From positions 124,001-188,000 of the forward strand of contig QCIF01000001.1 of NCBI GenBank assembly GCA_003216835.1: a DNA stretch of 64,000 bases, given 5' to 3'. Source of the DNA: Prochlorococcus sp. AG-402-K10 (GTDB lineage Bacteria > Cyanobacteriota > Cyanobacteriia > PCC-6307 > Cyanobiaceae). Of this stretch, positions 14,667 through 22,353 are shown in pieces (the first letter of the stretch is position 1; every line of letters starts with the position of its first letter). The notes under the pieces are model-generated. The model was not told the origin of the DNA. It worked only from the letters and a program-made list of their open reading frames with translations, and made no database searches. The translations under genes were made by a program, and so were the position numbers.

Positions 14667-14695
14667 TTTATAAATTAAGTTTAGAACACTGTCAA
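14667..14695 (-). promoter_or_regulatory. Shared island promoter cassette, copy 4
   Basis: TTGACA (14695-14690), 17-nt spacer with GTGTTCTAAA, TATAAA (14672-14667), then ATCCTCTTTTTTA and the ATG at 14653. The best sigma-70-like pair of the set; implies a leader of about ten bases with no Shine-Dalgarno. Confidence 0.6.
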
Positions 14696-15079
14696 AAAAA
14701 AGCTATCCTTTCAGCGATATATTTAAGTGAAGGGAACTATAGATCTTTTGAGGAGGCTGTAAGTTTTACATACAAGTTAATACAACTGGAGATCTAATCT
14801 CAAACTTATTGCGATACTATCATTCATCTAAGCTATAACTAAATTATAAAGGCTTTATTAGAAAACCTCCCAAGTCTTTATTATCACTAGGAATCTGATT
14901 AAAATCCTGTTTCCTGGAATATAAATAATCATATTAATATTAGATAGTTTCCCAGATTCTCTTTTTTATTGTTTTCATTCTCAGACAAGAAACTTTGTCT
15001 AGGAGAGGATATAAAATTATCTACAAGTATAAATAAGTGCTTGATTAAACTAATGGTGTAAGGAGTAAGCGTTTATTTG

Positions 15080-15385
15080 TTAATCACAACAATTGTCCTT
15101 ACTTAGTGAAGTATTCCAAGAGGATTCTTCCATTGTTGATAGGTCAACTCTATGAGTTGCCATCCAGTCACCGTTTGCTTCCAAAAATTTTTGAACATTA
15201 CCAGCTGGAGCTTGATGAATAACAATAACTTTTTGAGGATCTTGCTTGTTTACGCCTCTGAAAAGCGGCTTAATATTAAATTCAGAATGTCTTTTTTCTG
15301 CTTCTTCACTATCAAATATTGCTGACCATTCATCAAAAGTACTCTCAATTTTAAAAGTAAATATAGAGGTAACAGTGCAAGACAT
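15080..15385 (-). CDS. DUF3764-like protein
   Basis: 101 aa. FTFKIESTFDEWSAIFDSEE near residues 9-28, FNIKPLFRGVNKQDPQKVIV near 36-55 and VIHQAPAGN fit the cyanobacterial DUF3764 family (ferredoxin-like alpha/beta fold, function unknown). C-terminal CCD. Upstream region keeps only the CCGATCTAAAATA part of the promoter cassette; AAACGCTTACT follows the stop. Confidence 0.6.
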   Translation of the reverse strand: MSCTVTSIFTFKIESTFDEWSAIFDSEEAEKRHSEFNIKPLFRGVNKQDPQKVIVIHQAPAGNVQKFLEANGDWMATHRVDLSTMEESSWNTSLSKDNCCD

Positions 15386-15894
15386 AAAAAGGAACTAAGT
15401 GAGCCTTATTTTAGATCGGTTTTTATAAAAAGCTATCGATTATAAGATCTATTTTACAAAAGGTACTAGGTTGAATAGTAATGATCTCTAGTAGGAATGC
15501 ATTAGCAAGTATTTTTATGGCTGCATAACTTACTCATTTAGGAAACTCCATCAAGGTACTAAAAATATAAAAGAGAGATAAACAAAAATGAGAACGCAAA
15601 TTATTATTGAATGGGTTGGTCAATATAATAATATTGAATGATAGGCTTCTTGCCTAAAGGAGAATTCAGCCATCTGGATTAGCTGGATGAATAAAATTTA
15701 AATACCTTTATTAAATTTATAAAACCTTGTTTATAGTGAAAGCATTAAAAAGGGAGTAATCTGGCCTGAATTTTAAATCGACTTTAAATCAAATTAACTA
15801 TATCGTTTCAGATATTAAGTTTTCAAAGAGAAGAATATTCTCTAAGTCTATTAGCTTGCTATATAAAATTAAAATAAAATTGAAAAAAATATTT
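15386..15894. other. Gap with an orphan promoter cassette
   Basis: On the minus strand AAAGTCGATTTAAAATT (15791-15775) followed by CTCCCTTTTTA and an ATG repeats the cassette, but the frame stops after four codons, so the gene is gone. A 17-codon plus frame (15588-15641) and a small hairpin (TAGGC/GCCTA near 15642) are the only other structures. Confidence 0.4.
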
Positions 15895-16191
15895 TTAATG
15901 AGTTAAACTTCCTTCCATGATAGTAATATTTGTATCCTTTGAGTTAGCCCATCGTAACTTGCTTATCTCTTGATATTCTGAGCTTTTGTAAGCATCAAAA
16001 GCTTCTTTCTTAGATGGAAACTGAATTATCACAGCTAATTTCCCACCCTTTCCTTCGACCGTTTGACTCTCCATGTCCTTGGCGAATACTAAACCACCTA
16101 ATGATTCAATCCAAGGTTGAAATGCTTCGACATATTCAGCAAAAGCTGGATCAGTAACAGTTGTAGTAACTAGCCAATAACCTTTAGCCAT
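15895..16191 (-). CDS. DUF1330 family protein
   Basis: 98-aa dimeric alpha/beta barrel protein. MAKGYWLVTTTVTDPAFAEY matches the DUF1330 start, LAVIIQFPSKKEAFDAYKS is the central block (V-I-x-F-x-S-x2-A-x3-Y), and a beta strand closes it. Function unknown. ATG at 16191. Confidence 0.82.
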   Translation of the reverse strand: MAKGYWLVTTTVTDPAFAEYVEAFQPWIESLGGLVFAKDMESQTVEGKGGKLAVIIQFPSKKEAFDAYKSSEYQEISKLRWANSKDTNITIMEGSLTH

Positions 16192-16251
16192 AAAAAAATT
16201 AATTTAAAATTATATATATAATACATTAATTTTGATAGATGATTATTTTAT

Positions 16252-16386
16252 TTAAGCAGCAAAATTTTCATCAAAATTTGACTTTATTTGTGCAGCCTGT
16301 TTCAGTAATCTAACTACTTCTTTTCTTCCAACAGCATTATCTGCTTGATGCATTATTTCAGCATATTTTTTATTTATTTTTTTCAT
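16252..16386 (-). CDS. 44-aa KKYAE-type protein, copy 2
   Basis: MKKINKKYAEIMHQADNAVG then RKEVVRLLKQAAQI. Same length as the 7430-7564 protein and about half identical; both keep GRKE and a two-helix pattern. Conservation of frame after divergence suggests selection. Confidence 0.6.
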   Translation of the reverse strand: MKKINKKYAEIMHQADNAVGRKEVVRLLKQAAQIKSNFDENFAA

Positions 16387-16613
16387 AAACATTATTCACT
16401 TAAACTCAAAATACAGCATCACTACTTAGTGTCAATTCCTTATTTTCACGAAATTAATTAGAGGTTGAAAATTCACATTAATCAGCTGTTTTTTAAAATC
16501 TTACTAAAAATATATAGATTGCTTTGTAGTTAATATGAAAATCTATTACTTTTTTCTTTTTTTAAAGCTTCTTAATTATCTCTAATTAAAAGACTATTAG
16601 ATTTTTATTTTAG

Positions 16614-16763
16614 GTAATTAAAATTATAATTAAACATTTTTTTGAGCTAATTCCTTTAAATCATTTCAATAAAGAAAAAGAAATCGAAGTAATTTCAATA
16701 AAAGAATTAAAGGTTTTTGCAAAAGAACACAAAAAATTAAAAATATATAAAAATTGGAAATAA
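16614..16763 (+). pseudogene. Startless 49-codon open frame
   Basis: Reads VIKIIIKHFFELIPLNHFNK then KEIEVISIKELKVFAKEHKK to TAA, with TAG immediately upstream and no usable start. Could be a truncated remnant or chance in AT-rich DNA; the even charge distribution makes a remnant somewhat more likely. The flanking 16387-16613 shows nothing. Confidence 0.25.
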
Positions 16764-16813
16764 AAAATAAATCTTTTTTAGGAAACGTTATAAATTTTAA
16801 TTTAATATTTGAG

Positions 16814-17089
16814 CTACATTATAAGAATTGTTTGAGATCCGTCTTTGTTATCTGATATGGTTATTTGTTTATTTGGAAATAATTTAGACAATAATTTTTT
16901 TAATTCTGAATTTTCATCAAATGTGATCGTTTTTGAATAATCTGAATTAATTTTCCAATTTTCATCTACATATAATTCTTTTTCATTATTAGTCTGTTCT
17001 TCAATTAAAACTCTATTCATAACTTTGAGTAGGAATTCTGAATTATGATCTTTATTATTTCCTGAATTATCTAATTGATTTTCCATCAT
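16814..17089 (-). CDS. Unrecognised 91-aa acidic protein
   Basis: Polar and Asn/Glu-rich N-terminal half, then ELKKLLSKLFPNKQITISDN followed by KDGSQTILIM. Two ATGs at the start. The C-terminal third reappears as a damaged copy at 19425-19560, which argues that this intact version is, or was, a real gene. Confidence 0.5.
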   Translation of the reverse strand: MMENQLDNSGNNKDHNSEFLLKVMNRVLIEEQTNNEKELYVDENWKINSDYSKTITFDENSELKKLLSKLFPNKQITISDNKDGSQTILIM

Positions 17090-17344
17090 TATTTTAAAAA
17101 CTTCTTGGGAATTTATTGTATTAAATTGATCAATAAAATTTTTAATAATTAATTTAATAAAAGTTGAACAATTTTTATTCTATCAATAAGGATAAGTTTA
17201 CTTTGAGATTATGAGCAAAAGTTGAAAAAGAATTTTTAGATTAATAATCAATCACCTAAAAATATATTTAAAATAGCCAAAATTTATAGTGCTAAATTCC
17301 TTTTAAATATTTAAAGAGGGAAAGATTTAAAATAGTATAAATTT

Positions 17345-17509
17345 TTATTGATTTGAATCTTTTGATAGAGGTTCCCATTCACAACTAATTTTGCATTCTT
17401 TTAGGGATTTCTCCGAACCATTCTTAAGTTCGCAACTCCGTAGACAGTCATAAAATGCATATTTAGGGTCTAACTCATTTTTGAATAGTTTATCTCTAAA
17501 TGTATTCAT
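17345..17509 (-). CDS. 54-aa protein with paired CxxxC motifs
   Basis: Start set at ATG 17509, since AAAAAGG precedes it, rather than the upstream TTG. MNTFRDKLFKNELDPKYAFY is followed by CLRSC and CKISC, 14 residues apart, a twin CX3C arrangement able to form two disulfides or bind a metal. No family claimed; resemblance to eukaryotic twin-CX3C chaperones is probably superficial. Confidence 0.45.
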   Translation of the reverse strand: MNTFRDKLFKNELDPKYAFYDCLRSCELKNGSEKSLKECKISCEWEPLSKDSNQ

Positions 17510-17930
17510 AATTAAAATCCTTTTTCTTTTTCTCAAGTTGATTAATCAATTTGTCCAACCAAATTGTGTTGTTAACCTTTTTTGAATTTTTAAAGTATTT
17601 AATTTTAAACGTGCTCATGGAGTTATACCTTAATTAGGTGAAGTTAATTTAATTGCAATAATTCAGATTAACTAGAGCAAAAATACTGATTATGAATATA
17701 GTGAAATATTTAATATCAAAAATATTTTATTCTAATCTTTAATTTAGGCAGGTTAATCCATAGTAATTTAAATTCGATTAATATTTATCTATCATAAATA
17801 AATTGGTAAAAATACTCTGGCAAAAATTTTTTGCTAGTGATATTTTTTTATATACGTTCATCCAATTAACAATTCTGGACGCATGACATGAGGATAGGGA
17901 ACGGGATTCTCATTAACTGCTTAAGGTCTC
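17510..17930. other. Gene-poor gap ending in a structured-looking leader
   Basis: No frame supported. The last 60 nt before 17931 are GC-richer than the surroundings (GACGCATGACATGAGGATAG and GAACGGGATTCTC), unusual here, and form the leader of the 54-aa gene. No RNA family recognised. Confidence 0.35.
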
Positions 17931-18095
17931 ATGAATAACCTCTTACAAATTAGGGAGAAAATCAACAAAGCTGCAAAGCTTAAGAAAGCCCAACTTTTGG
18001 CGACTAAAAATGGAGAAGTTACTCCATATAGAAGATCAGTTTTTCAAGAAAGAGTTAAGGAAGCTCAGCTAGATGTAGAAAAGCTAGATTCATAA
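17931..18095 (+). CDS. Unrecognised 54-aa basic helical protein
   Basis: MNNLLQIREKINKAAKLKKA then QLLATKNGEVTPYRRSVFQE and a helical end. Lys/Arg-rich, possibly nucleic-acid binding. It has its own GC-richer leader and a well-formed terminator 33 nt after the stop, so it is a self-contained transcription unit. Confidence 0.6.
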   Translation: MNNLLQIREKINKAAKLKKAQLLATKNGEVTPYRRSVFQERVKEAQLDVEKLDS

Positions 18096-18127
18096 AATAA
18101 TAAGTCTTACTTTACATCTGATTTACA

Positions 18128-18158
18128 TAAGAGGGGTAAACCCTCTTATTTTTTTTGG
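18128..18158 (+). terminator. Rho-independent terminator of the 54-aa gene
   Basis: AAGAGGG, short loop GTAAA, CCCTCTT, then ATTTTTTTTT. A textbook intrinsic terminator. The following 18159-18458 contains no gene. Confidence 0.85.
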
Positions 18159-18458
18159 GACAAGCTAAAAATATCAACTAAAATGTGGTTGTGCCTTTAG
18201 TATTTAGAAATAATTATATTTAAACTAGAATTTACTTTTTACTCTAATTATTTTTATAGGTCTTAAATAAATAATCTTGGTTATTTGAGATATAATATAT
18301 CAATAAATGTATTTTTCTTAGTAGTGCTTTTTTAATCTTTTTTTGCATATTAACTTTTAAGATAACTCAAAAATATTCAAAATAAAATAAGAAAGATTAC
18401 TCTTTTTATTATCCTAGGTATTAGTTAAAGTTGAAATAACGAATATAATTTATTTAGC

Positions 18459-18602
18459 ATGTTTAATTTAGGAAATGCTGAATTAATTGAAGTTTTTCAG
18501 CTGATAATCACATTCTCAAGTTTATTTGGAATCATATTATTATTGGTGTTTTCAAAAGACAAACCAATTTCAAAAAACTTATATTTAAAAAATCAGAGGT
18601 AA
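18459..18602 (+). CDS. 47-aa single-span membrane protein
   Basis: MFNLGNAELIEVFQLIITFS then a continued hydrophobic span to about residue 30 and a basic tail. The stop overlaps the next ATG (TAATG), showing translational coupling. Confidence 0.5.
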   Translation: MFNLGNAELIEVFQLIITFSSLFGIILLLVFSKDKPISKNLYLKNQR

Positions 18603-18733
18603 TGGTAAGAGTTATTAACAGAAAAATTAGATTTCTAAGATGGTTAAATTCAGGAATAATTTTACCTTTATCAGCAATGGCAATAATTTCTACGGTTGTT
18701 TTGTATTTATTTTTATTTATTGTTATTAAATAA
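18602..18733 (+). CDS. 43-aa single-span membrane protein
   Basis: MVRVINRKIRFLRWLNSGII: strongly basic N-terminus, then a hydrophobic span to the end. TAATG overlap with the preceding gene and GAGG 5-8 nt upstream. The pair may form a two-component membrane complex. Confidence 0.5.
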   Translation: MVRVINRKIRFLRWLNSGIILPLSAMAIISTVVLYLFLFIVIK

Positions 18734-18787
18734 TATATCTCGCTGATTTCTTTTGTTAATTTGAAATAATTTTTACATTTTTTATTA

Positions 18788-18877
18788 CTAACGCTTCGGA
18801 ATAAAGCTGGAATAAATCATATGTCCTTTTAATCCATAAAGCCCAAGAATTATTAGAAAGATTGAAAAAGAAACCAC
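18788..18877 (-). CDS. Possible 29-aa membrane peptide
   Basis: GTG start, VSFSIFLIILGLYGLKGH and a basic end. The open frame extends further upstream (KTIITLFIFV) without an ATG. Low support. Confidence 0.22.
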   Translation of the reverse strand: MVSFSIFLIILGLYGLKGHMIYSSFIPKR

Positions 18878-19116
18878 AAAAATAAAAAGAGTTATTATTG
18901 TTTTCGCTTAAAAAATGATTACAGGGAAGTAGAGCTATACAAATTGCAAAAATAACATTAGCACAAAGTATATTTTAATCTTAAGTTGTTAATATTTCAG
19001 TTAGATGAAAAGAAGTCGTTAAATTTTCTAAAAAGGGAAAATAATGAATATTAATAGCAAAAAAAATTTAATTTTAAAAGACTTTCTCAGGTAATCTCAA
19101 TTTACATTATTGCCTA

Positions 19117-19332
19117 TTAAATCACTTTGTAGAATTTTAAAAAATAAATTGATCCTCCAACAAGAATAGTTATTGCTACTAAATAAAAAATTAATGGAAT
19201 AATTGGATATTTAGATAATGTAGATCTTACTTTTCTTTGTAAAGCTTTTTTATCAAGTTCAGGGAGCTTTAAATCTAAAGTTTTTTCTCTAGGAGGAAGT
19301 CCTAATTCTTTCCTTCTCTTAGCTTCTCCCAT
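19117..19332 (-). CDS. DUF2839 family membrane protein
   Basis: 71 aa from ATG 19332. MGEAKRRKELGLPPREK is the hallmark opening of cyanobacterial DUF2839 proteins, so the ten upstream codons are not part of the gene. A C-terminal span covers about residues 44-64. Function unknown; likely in thylakoid or plasma membrane. Confidence 0.78.
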   Translation of the reverse strand: MGEAKRRKELGLPPREKTLDLKLPELDKKALQRKVRSTLSKYPIIPLIFYLVAITILVGGSIYFLKFYKVI

Positions 19333-19424
19333 AATGACTAAAAATAAATTATATTGCTTCAATTTTACAATCTTCTTAGTAAATACAAAGTAAAATACTT
19401 AAATGCCATTAAGTATTGATAGGA

Positions 19425-19560
19425 TTAGAGTATAAGAATTGTTTGTGATCCATCTTTGTTATCTTTTACAGTTATTTTTTTATCTGTAAATGTTTTATGC
19501 AATAAGGTTTTAAAATTCGAAAATGGAATGATTATAGAAAAAACTCTTTAATACTGAATT
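19425..19560 (-). pseudogene. Damaged copy of the 16814-17089 gene
   Basis: The last 28 codons read NFKTLLHKTFTDKKITVKDN then KDGSQTILIL, matching ELKKLLSKLFPNKQITISDN plus KDGSQTILIM of the intact gene. Upstream the frame is interrupted by stops and only short matching islands remain. Confidence 0.6.
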
Positions 19561-19745
19561 TGCATTTGAGATAATATTTGTTAAATATTTGGCATTGATT
19601 TCTATATTTTCAAATAGATATAATTTTTATTTTCATAAATTTGATCTTTAATTAAGAAATGATAATCAACCTTTATCAATGAGAGGCAATTTAGTATTAA
19701 AAATACTCCTCATATTTTTGGAAAATTAATAAAAGAATATTTTTT

Positions 19746-19880
19746 CTACTTTAATGCTATAAACAGTACACCAAATATAAGTGTTGATGCTATAAAACCA
19801 ACTCCCACCAAAGTAGAAATTATTCCAGTATTTAAATAGACCTTAACCGTAGCTAGTTCATTTCCTTGTTTTTTATTCAT
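19746..19880 (-). CDS. 44-aa single-span membrane protein
   Basis: MNKKQGNELATVKVYLNTGI then a Gly/Val/Ile-rich span to the end. ATG at 19880. Small hydrophobic protein with no recognised family. Confidence 0.45.
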   Translation of the reverse strand: MNKKQGNELATVKVYLNTGIISTLVGVGFIASTLIFGVLFIALK

Positions 19881-19962
19881 GTAAAAATTGAATTTAGAAT
19901 TTATAAAATATCAATAACTTCTAAAGAAATTCAAACGTATGATACAAAAATTTATAGGGCTT

Positions 19963-20442
19963 TTATAAATTCCTTAAATAATTAAATAGAAATCCAGTCT
20001 TCTCATAAATATGAGTTTTTTTTCTTCTTATTACAATGCCATACGGATTTATAAATATAGCAAAAAAAATTCTTATAAATCTAAGAAAATTCTTTTTACT
20101 TTCTGATTTGATATCAACTGGATTGTTTAGTTCTAAATAACAATCTTGATTAATAAATTCATTTTCAAGTAAATCATTTAAAACTTTTTTTCTTACTTTA
20201 ATAGAAAGACTACTTAATATAATTTTCATTCCTTTTATTGAAGATTGATCTCCATTTATTATTTCTCTTATAATGCTTTGAAATAATATCTCCCACTTGT
20301 AAGGTTCTTTCTCGAAGAGAAATAAAGCCAGACTATTCTTATTAGCAATTAATAACCTATTTGTTTCATCGATATCATCCTGATCCGATTTCCAATAAGA
20401 ATACAAAGGAGAAATTTTCTCAAGTTTAGAAAAATCAACCAC
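19963..20442 (-). CDS. Unrecognised 159-aa protein
   Basis: Largest gene of this island stretch. Helical, starting MVDFSKLEKISPLYSYWKSD (GTG start), with IREIINGDQSSIKGMKIILS in the middle and a hydrophobic segment FIRIFFAIFINPYGIVI near 120-137. No domain recognised. A promoter cassette lies about 105 nt upstream, with a broken small frame between. Confidence 0.5.
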   Translation of the reverse strand: MVDFSKLEKISPLYSYWKSDQDDIDETNRLLIANKNSLALFLFEKEPYKWEILFQSIIREIINGDQSSIKGMKIILSSLSIKVRKKVLNDLLENEFINQDCYLELNNPVDIKSESKKNFLRFIRIFFAIFINPYGIVIRRKKTHIYEKTGFLFNYLRNL

Positions 20443-20545
20443 AAAAAAAATTTAAACCCAATTTATAATAACAAAAATCTAATTTTAAATATTTTCTAAA
20501 ATATAAACTGAAGTTAATGGAAAAATTCCAATAAAAAAAGAGTGT

Positions 20546-20575
20546 TTTATAACTATATGTTAAATCGACTGTCAA
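20546..20575 (-). promoter_or_regulatory. Shared island promoter cassette, copy 5
   Basis: TTGACA (20575-20570), 18-nt spacer starting GTCGATTTAA, TATAAA (20551-20546), then ACACTCTTTTTTT. Where other copies have ATG this one has ATT, followed by a 15-codon frame; the original gene start appears mutated. Confidence 0.5.
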
Positions 20576-20647
20576 TCAATATAAATCTAGTACTTAATTA
20601 GCATCTGCCACTAAGGATATGTACCAAGATATTTTTCACATCAATAA

Positions 20648-21125
20648 TTATAATTTTCTAGAATTTATTTTCAATCCAATTCCATCTGTCTGCCAATTAA
20701 AAAACAACTTACCAGAACTCCAAGCCTACCTAAAAGTTTCTACTTGGCTGCTAGTCATATTTGCTTCAAAAATTTCAGGTATGGTAAAGCCCACCTTCCT
20801 AAGGTAACTGAGACTTTCGTATTCGTTGCAGTTGGAGTTAATGATTTGGAACGCAAAGAAGCTAATCTTTGGATTTGTTTGATAATTCCCTCTTCTAAGG
20901 TATCCAGTCGCAATTCTTTGCGAGTAGCTCGGTCTTTCTTCTGGGGCAAAAAGTTCTCCACGAACCACAAAACCTGATCAAATTTTGATTTCTTTGGGGA
21001 TACTTTTAATTGCTTGGATTTTTCTGGAAACATCTGTTCCTTTTTCGATTTGTCGCTGAATCAAATTTGCCATCTATATATTTAATAGCAATATCAACTC
21101 CGTCAATCTTAGGTTGAATTAACAA
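20648..21125 (-). pseudogene. ligA (fragment): NAD-dependent DNA ligase (LigA) adenylation-domain remnant
   Basis: Read across frames the segment shows, in order: LLIQPKIDGVDIAIKYIDGK (KIDG is the adenylated-lysine motif), RKGTDVSRKIQAIKSIPKEI, FVVRGELFAPEERPSY, GYLRRGN, ISFFAFQI, and KLFFNWQTDGIGLKINS. This is the order of the LigA nucleotidyltransferase domain. At least two frameshifts (one in an A-run near 21043) and in-frame stops (TGA near 20980, TAG near 20726) break it, and both domain ends are missing. Origin could be a resident or phage-type ligase. Confidence 0.8.
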
Positions 21126-21326
21126 TAGACTGTCAATAATTGAACTAATTCAGTTGACTAATTCCTAAAAAAACTAGACTATTATGACGATTAAAAACGT
21201 TATTATTATCCGAAATACTTTTCAGAATCTAAGTTTACAATAAATTTGTTCATTCTCTGAATAATTAAACCATGACTAGTTTCTTATGTTATGGCTTTTA
21301 GGCTCATTAAAACTGAATAACCCTTT

Positions 21327-21367
21327 GGAGGGGTGGTCGAGTGGTTTAAGGCTCTAGTCTTGAAAAC
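21327..21367 (+). repeat. 5'-half copy of tRNA-Ser(UGA), probable attachment scar
   Basis: 41 nt identical to the first 41 nt of the intact tRNA-Ser gene at 32944, from GGAGGGGTGGTCGAG through the anticodon loop TTGAAAAC, after which similarity ends abruptly. It cannot form a tRNA. The break point in the anticodon arm is where tyrosine recombinases commonly cross over. Confidence 0.88.
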
Positions 21368-21602
21368 AAGAGATTTTAGATAAAAAGAAATTAATATAAA
21401 CTCTCAAAAGCATTGATATAACTATTATCTTACTAAGACAAAACTGATACCAATAAATCAACTCGAGACAGTTGTGACCAGTTTGTGCCACTTTAGAAAT
21501 ATGCAAATAAACACTAATTAAATAATACAAATTTATCAAATTGAATTATCTTAAATCTTCTAGAAAATATATTTGAAAAAGGTATCATTAGTCGCAAATG
21601 GT
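21368..21602. other. Inner boundary of the putative tRNA-Ser element
   Basis: No gene supported. Contains GTGACCAGTTTGTGCCAC (21475-21492), which recurs with small changes as GTGACCATTTTGTGCCCAC near 32776, close to the intact tRNA end. Confidence 0.4.
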
Positions 21603-21660
21603 TAAATGTAAAACAGCTAAAACTTAATTAAGAACTTGAAAGGTTTAATGACAAAAGATC
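21603..21660 (+). repeat. Dispersed leader-like repeat, copy B
   Basis: Related to 2836-2896 (AAACTTAATTAAGAA and a GATCA-G-AGA core). Here it leads directly into an intact 29-aa frame. Confidence 0.45.
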
Positions 21661-21737
21661 AGAGAGGGTTATTTCGGATAAGCCTTGGACTAAACGTGCT
21701 TATCTTGCTGATAATAATATATCTGGTTTTAATTTAA
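21648..21737 (+). CDS. 29-aa single-span membrane peptide
   Basis: MTKDQRGLFRISLGLNVLIL then a hydrophobic end. GAAAGG 5 nt upstream. Positively charged N-terminus and one helix. Its leader is duplicated at 2836, where the coding part is broken. Confidence 0.45.
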   Translation: MTKDQRGLFRISLGLNVLILLIIIYLVLI

Positions 21738-21864
21738 TTGCTATTTTTATTTATCAAATTAGGCTAAAGCTCTGCGAATTAATCTTCATTGAAATTACTC
21801 CTAAGAAATAACATAAAGAGTTCAAAACGATAATTAATAGCTATAAATAAACTAAAGGTTATTA

Positions 21865-22023
21865 ATGAAGATAGAAATTAAAATTAATTCTTTAGAAAAA
21901 TATTTAGCTAATTTAATAAATGATATTAAATTTAAAAGGATTACAGAAAAATTAAAAGAATATGATTTAATGGCAGATGTAGACGACCAGAGTGCTCATT
22001 ATTTTTGTTCTTTTTCTAAATGA
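21865..22023 (+). CDS. Unrecognised 52-aa protein
   Basis: MKIEIKINSLEKYLANLIND then a Lys-rich helix and an acidic, aromatic end (DVDDQSAHYFCSF). No domain recognised. Confidence 0.4.
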   Translation: MKIEIKINSLEKYLANLINDIKFKRITEKLKEYDLMADVDDQSAHYFCSFSK

Positions 22024-22051
22024 ATTAAGTATTAATAGTTCTGGATATTAA

Positions 22052-22228
22052 TTAGAAATTATTTGATGAGCCAATAATTAAATTCTTCGATGAGAGTTTA
22101 TAGAATTTCTCATGAACTGATTCAGTAAATTCAGTCTCATTTAAATAATTGACTAAATCTAATGGGTCGATATTTACATCAAACCATTCATCGTAATTTA
22201 TATAATTTGGCTCGGCATAATAAGTCAT
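22052..22228 (-). CDS. Unrecognised 58-aa acidic protein
   Basis: MTYYAEPNYINYDEWFDVNI then DPLDLVNYLNETEFTESVHE. Tyr/Asp-rich N-terminus. Lies downstream of urtE on the same strand but 126 nt away. Confidence 0.45.
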   Translation of the reverse strand: MTYYAEPNYINYDEWFDVNIDPLDLVNYLNETEFTESVHEKFYKLSSKNLIIGSSNNF

Positions 22229-22353
22229 TCCTTATTGGTAGCAATAGGATTTCTAATAAAAAGTACAAATACTACAAAAGTGAATAATTAGATAGTTAGT
22301 AGGTGGGCAGTTGGAGTATTGAATTTACTTATTGCCTTAATGCTAAATATTTT

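Noticed and set aside
15588..15641. 17-aa plus frame MRTQIIIEWVGQ...
   Set aside because: Too short and without a ribosome site or similarity to anything else in the window.
20619..21033. Three overlapping long frames on both strands
   Set aside because: All are explained as pieces or antisense of the frameshifted DNA ligase remnant.
21327..21413. Second functional tRNA-Ser gene
   Set aside because: Only the 5' half matches; no 3' anticodon stem, variable arm, T arm or acceptor follows.
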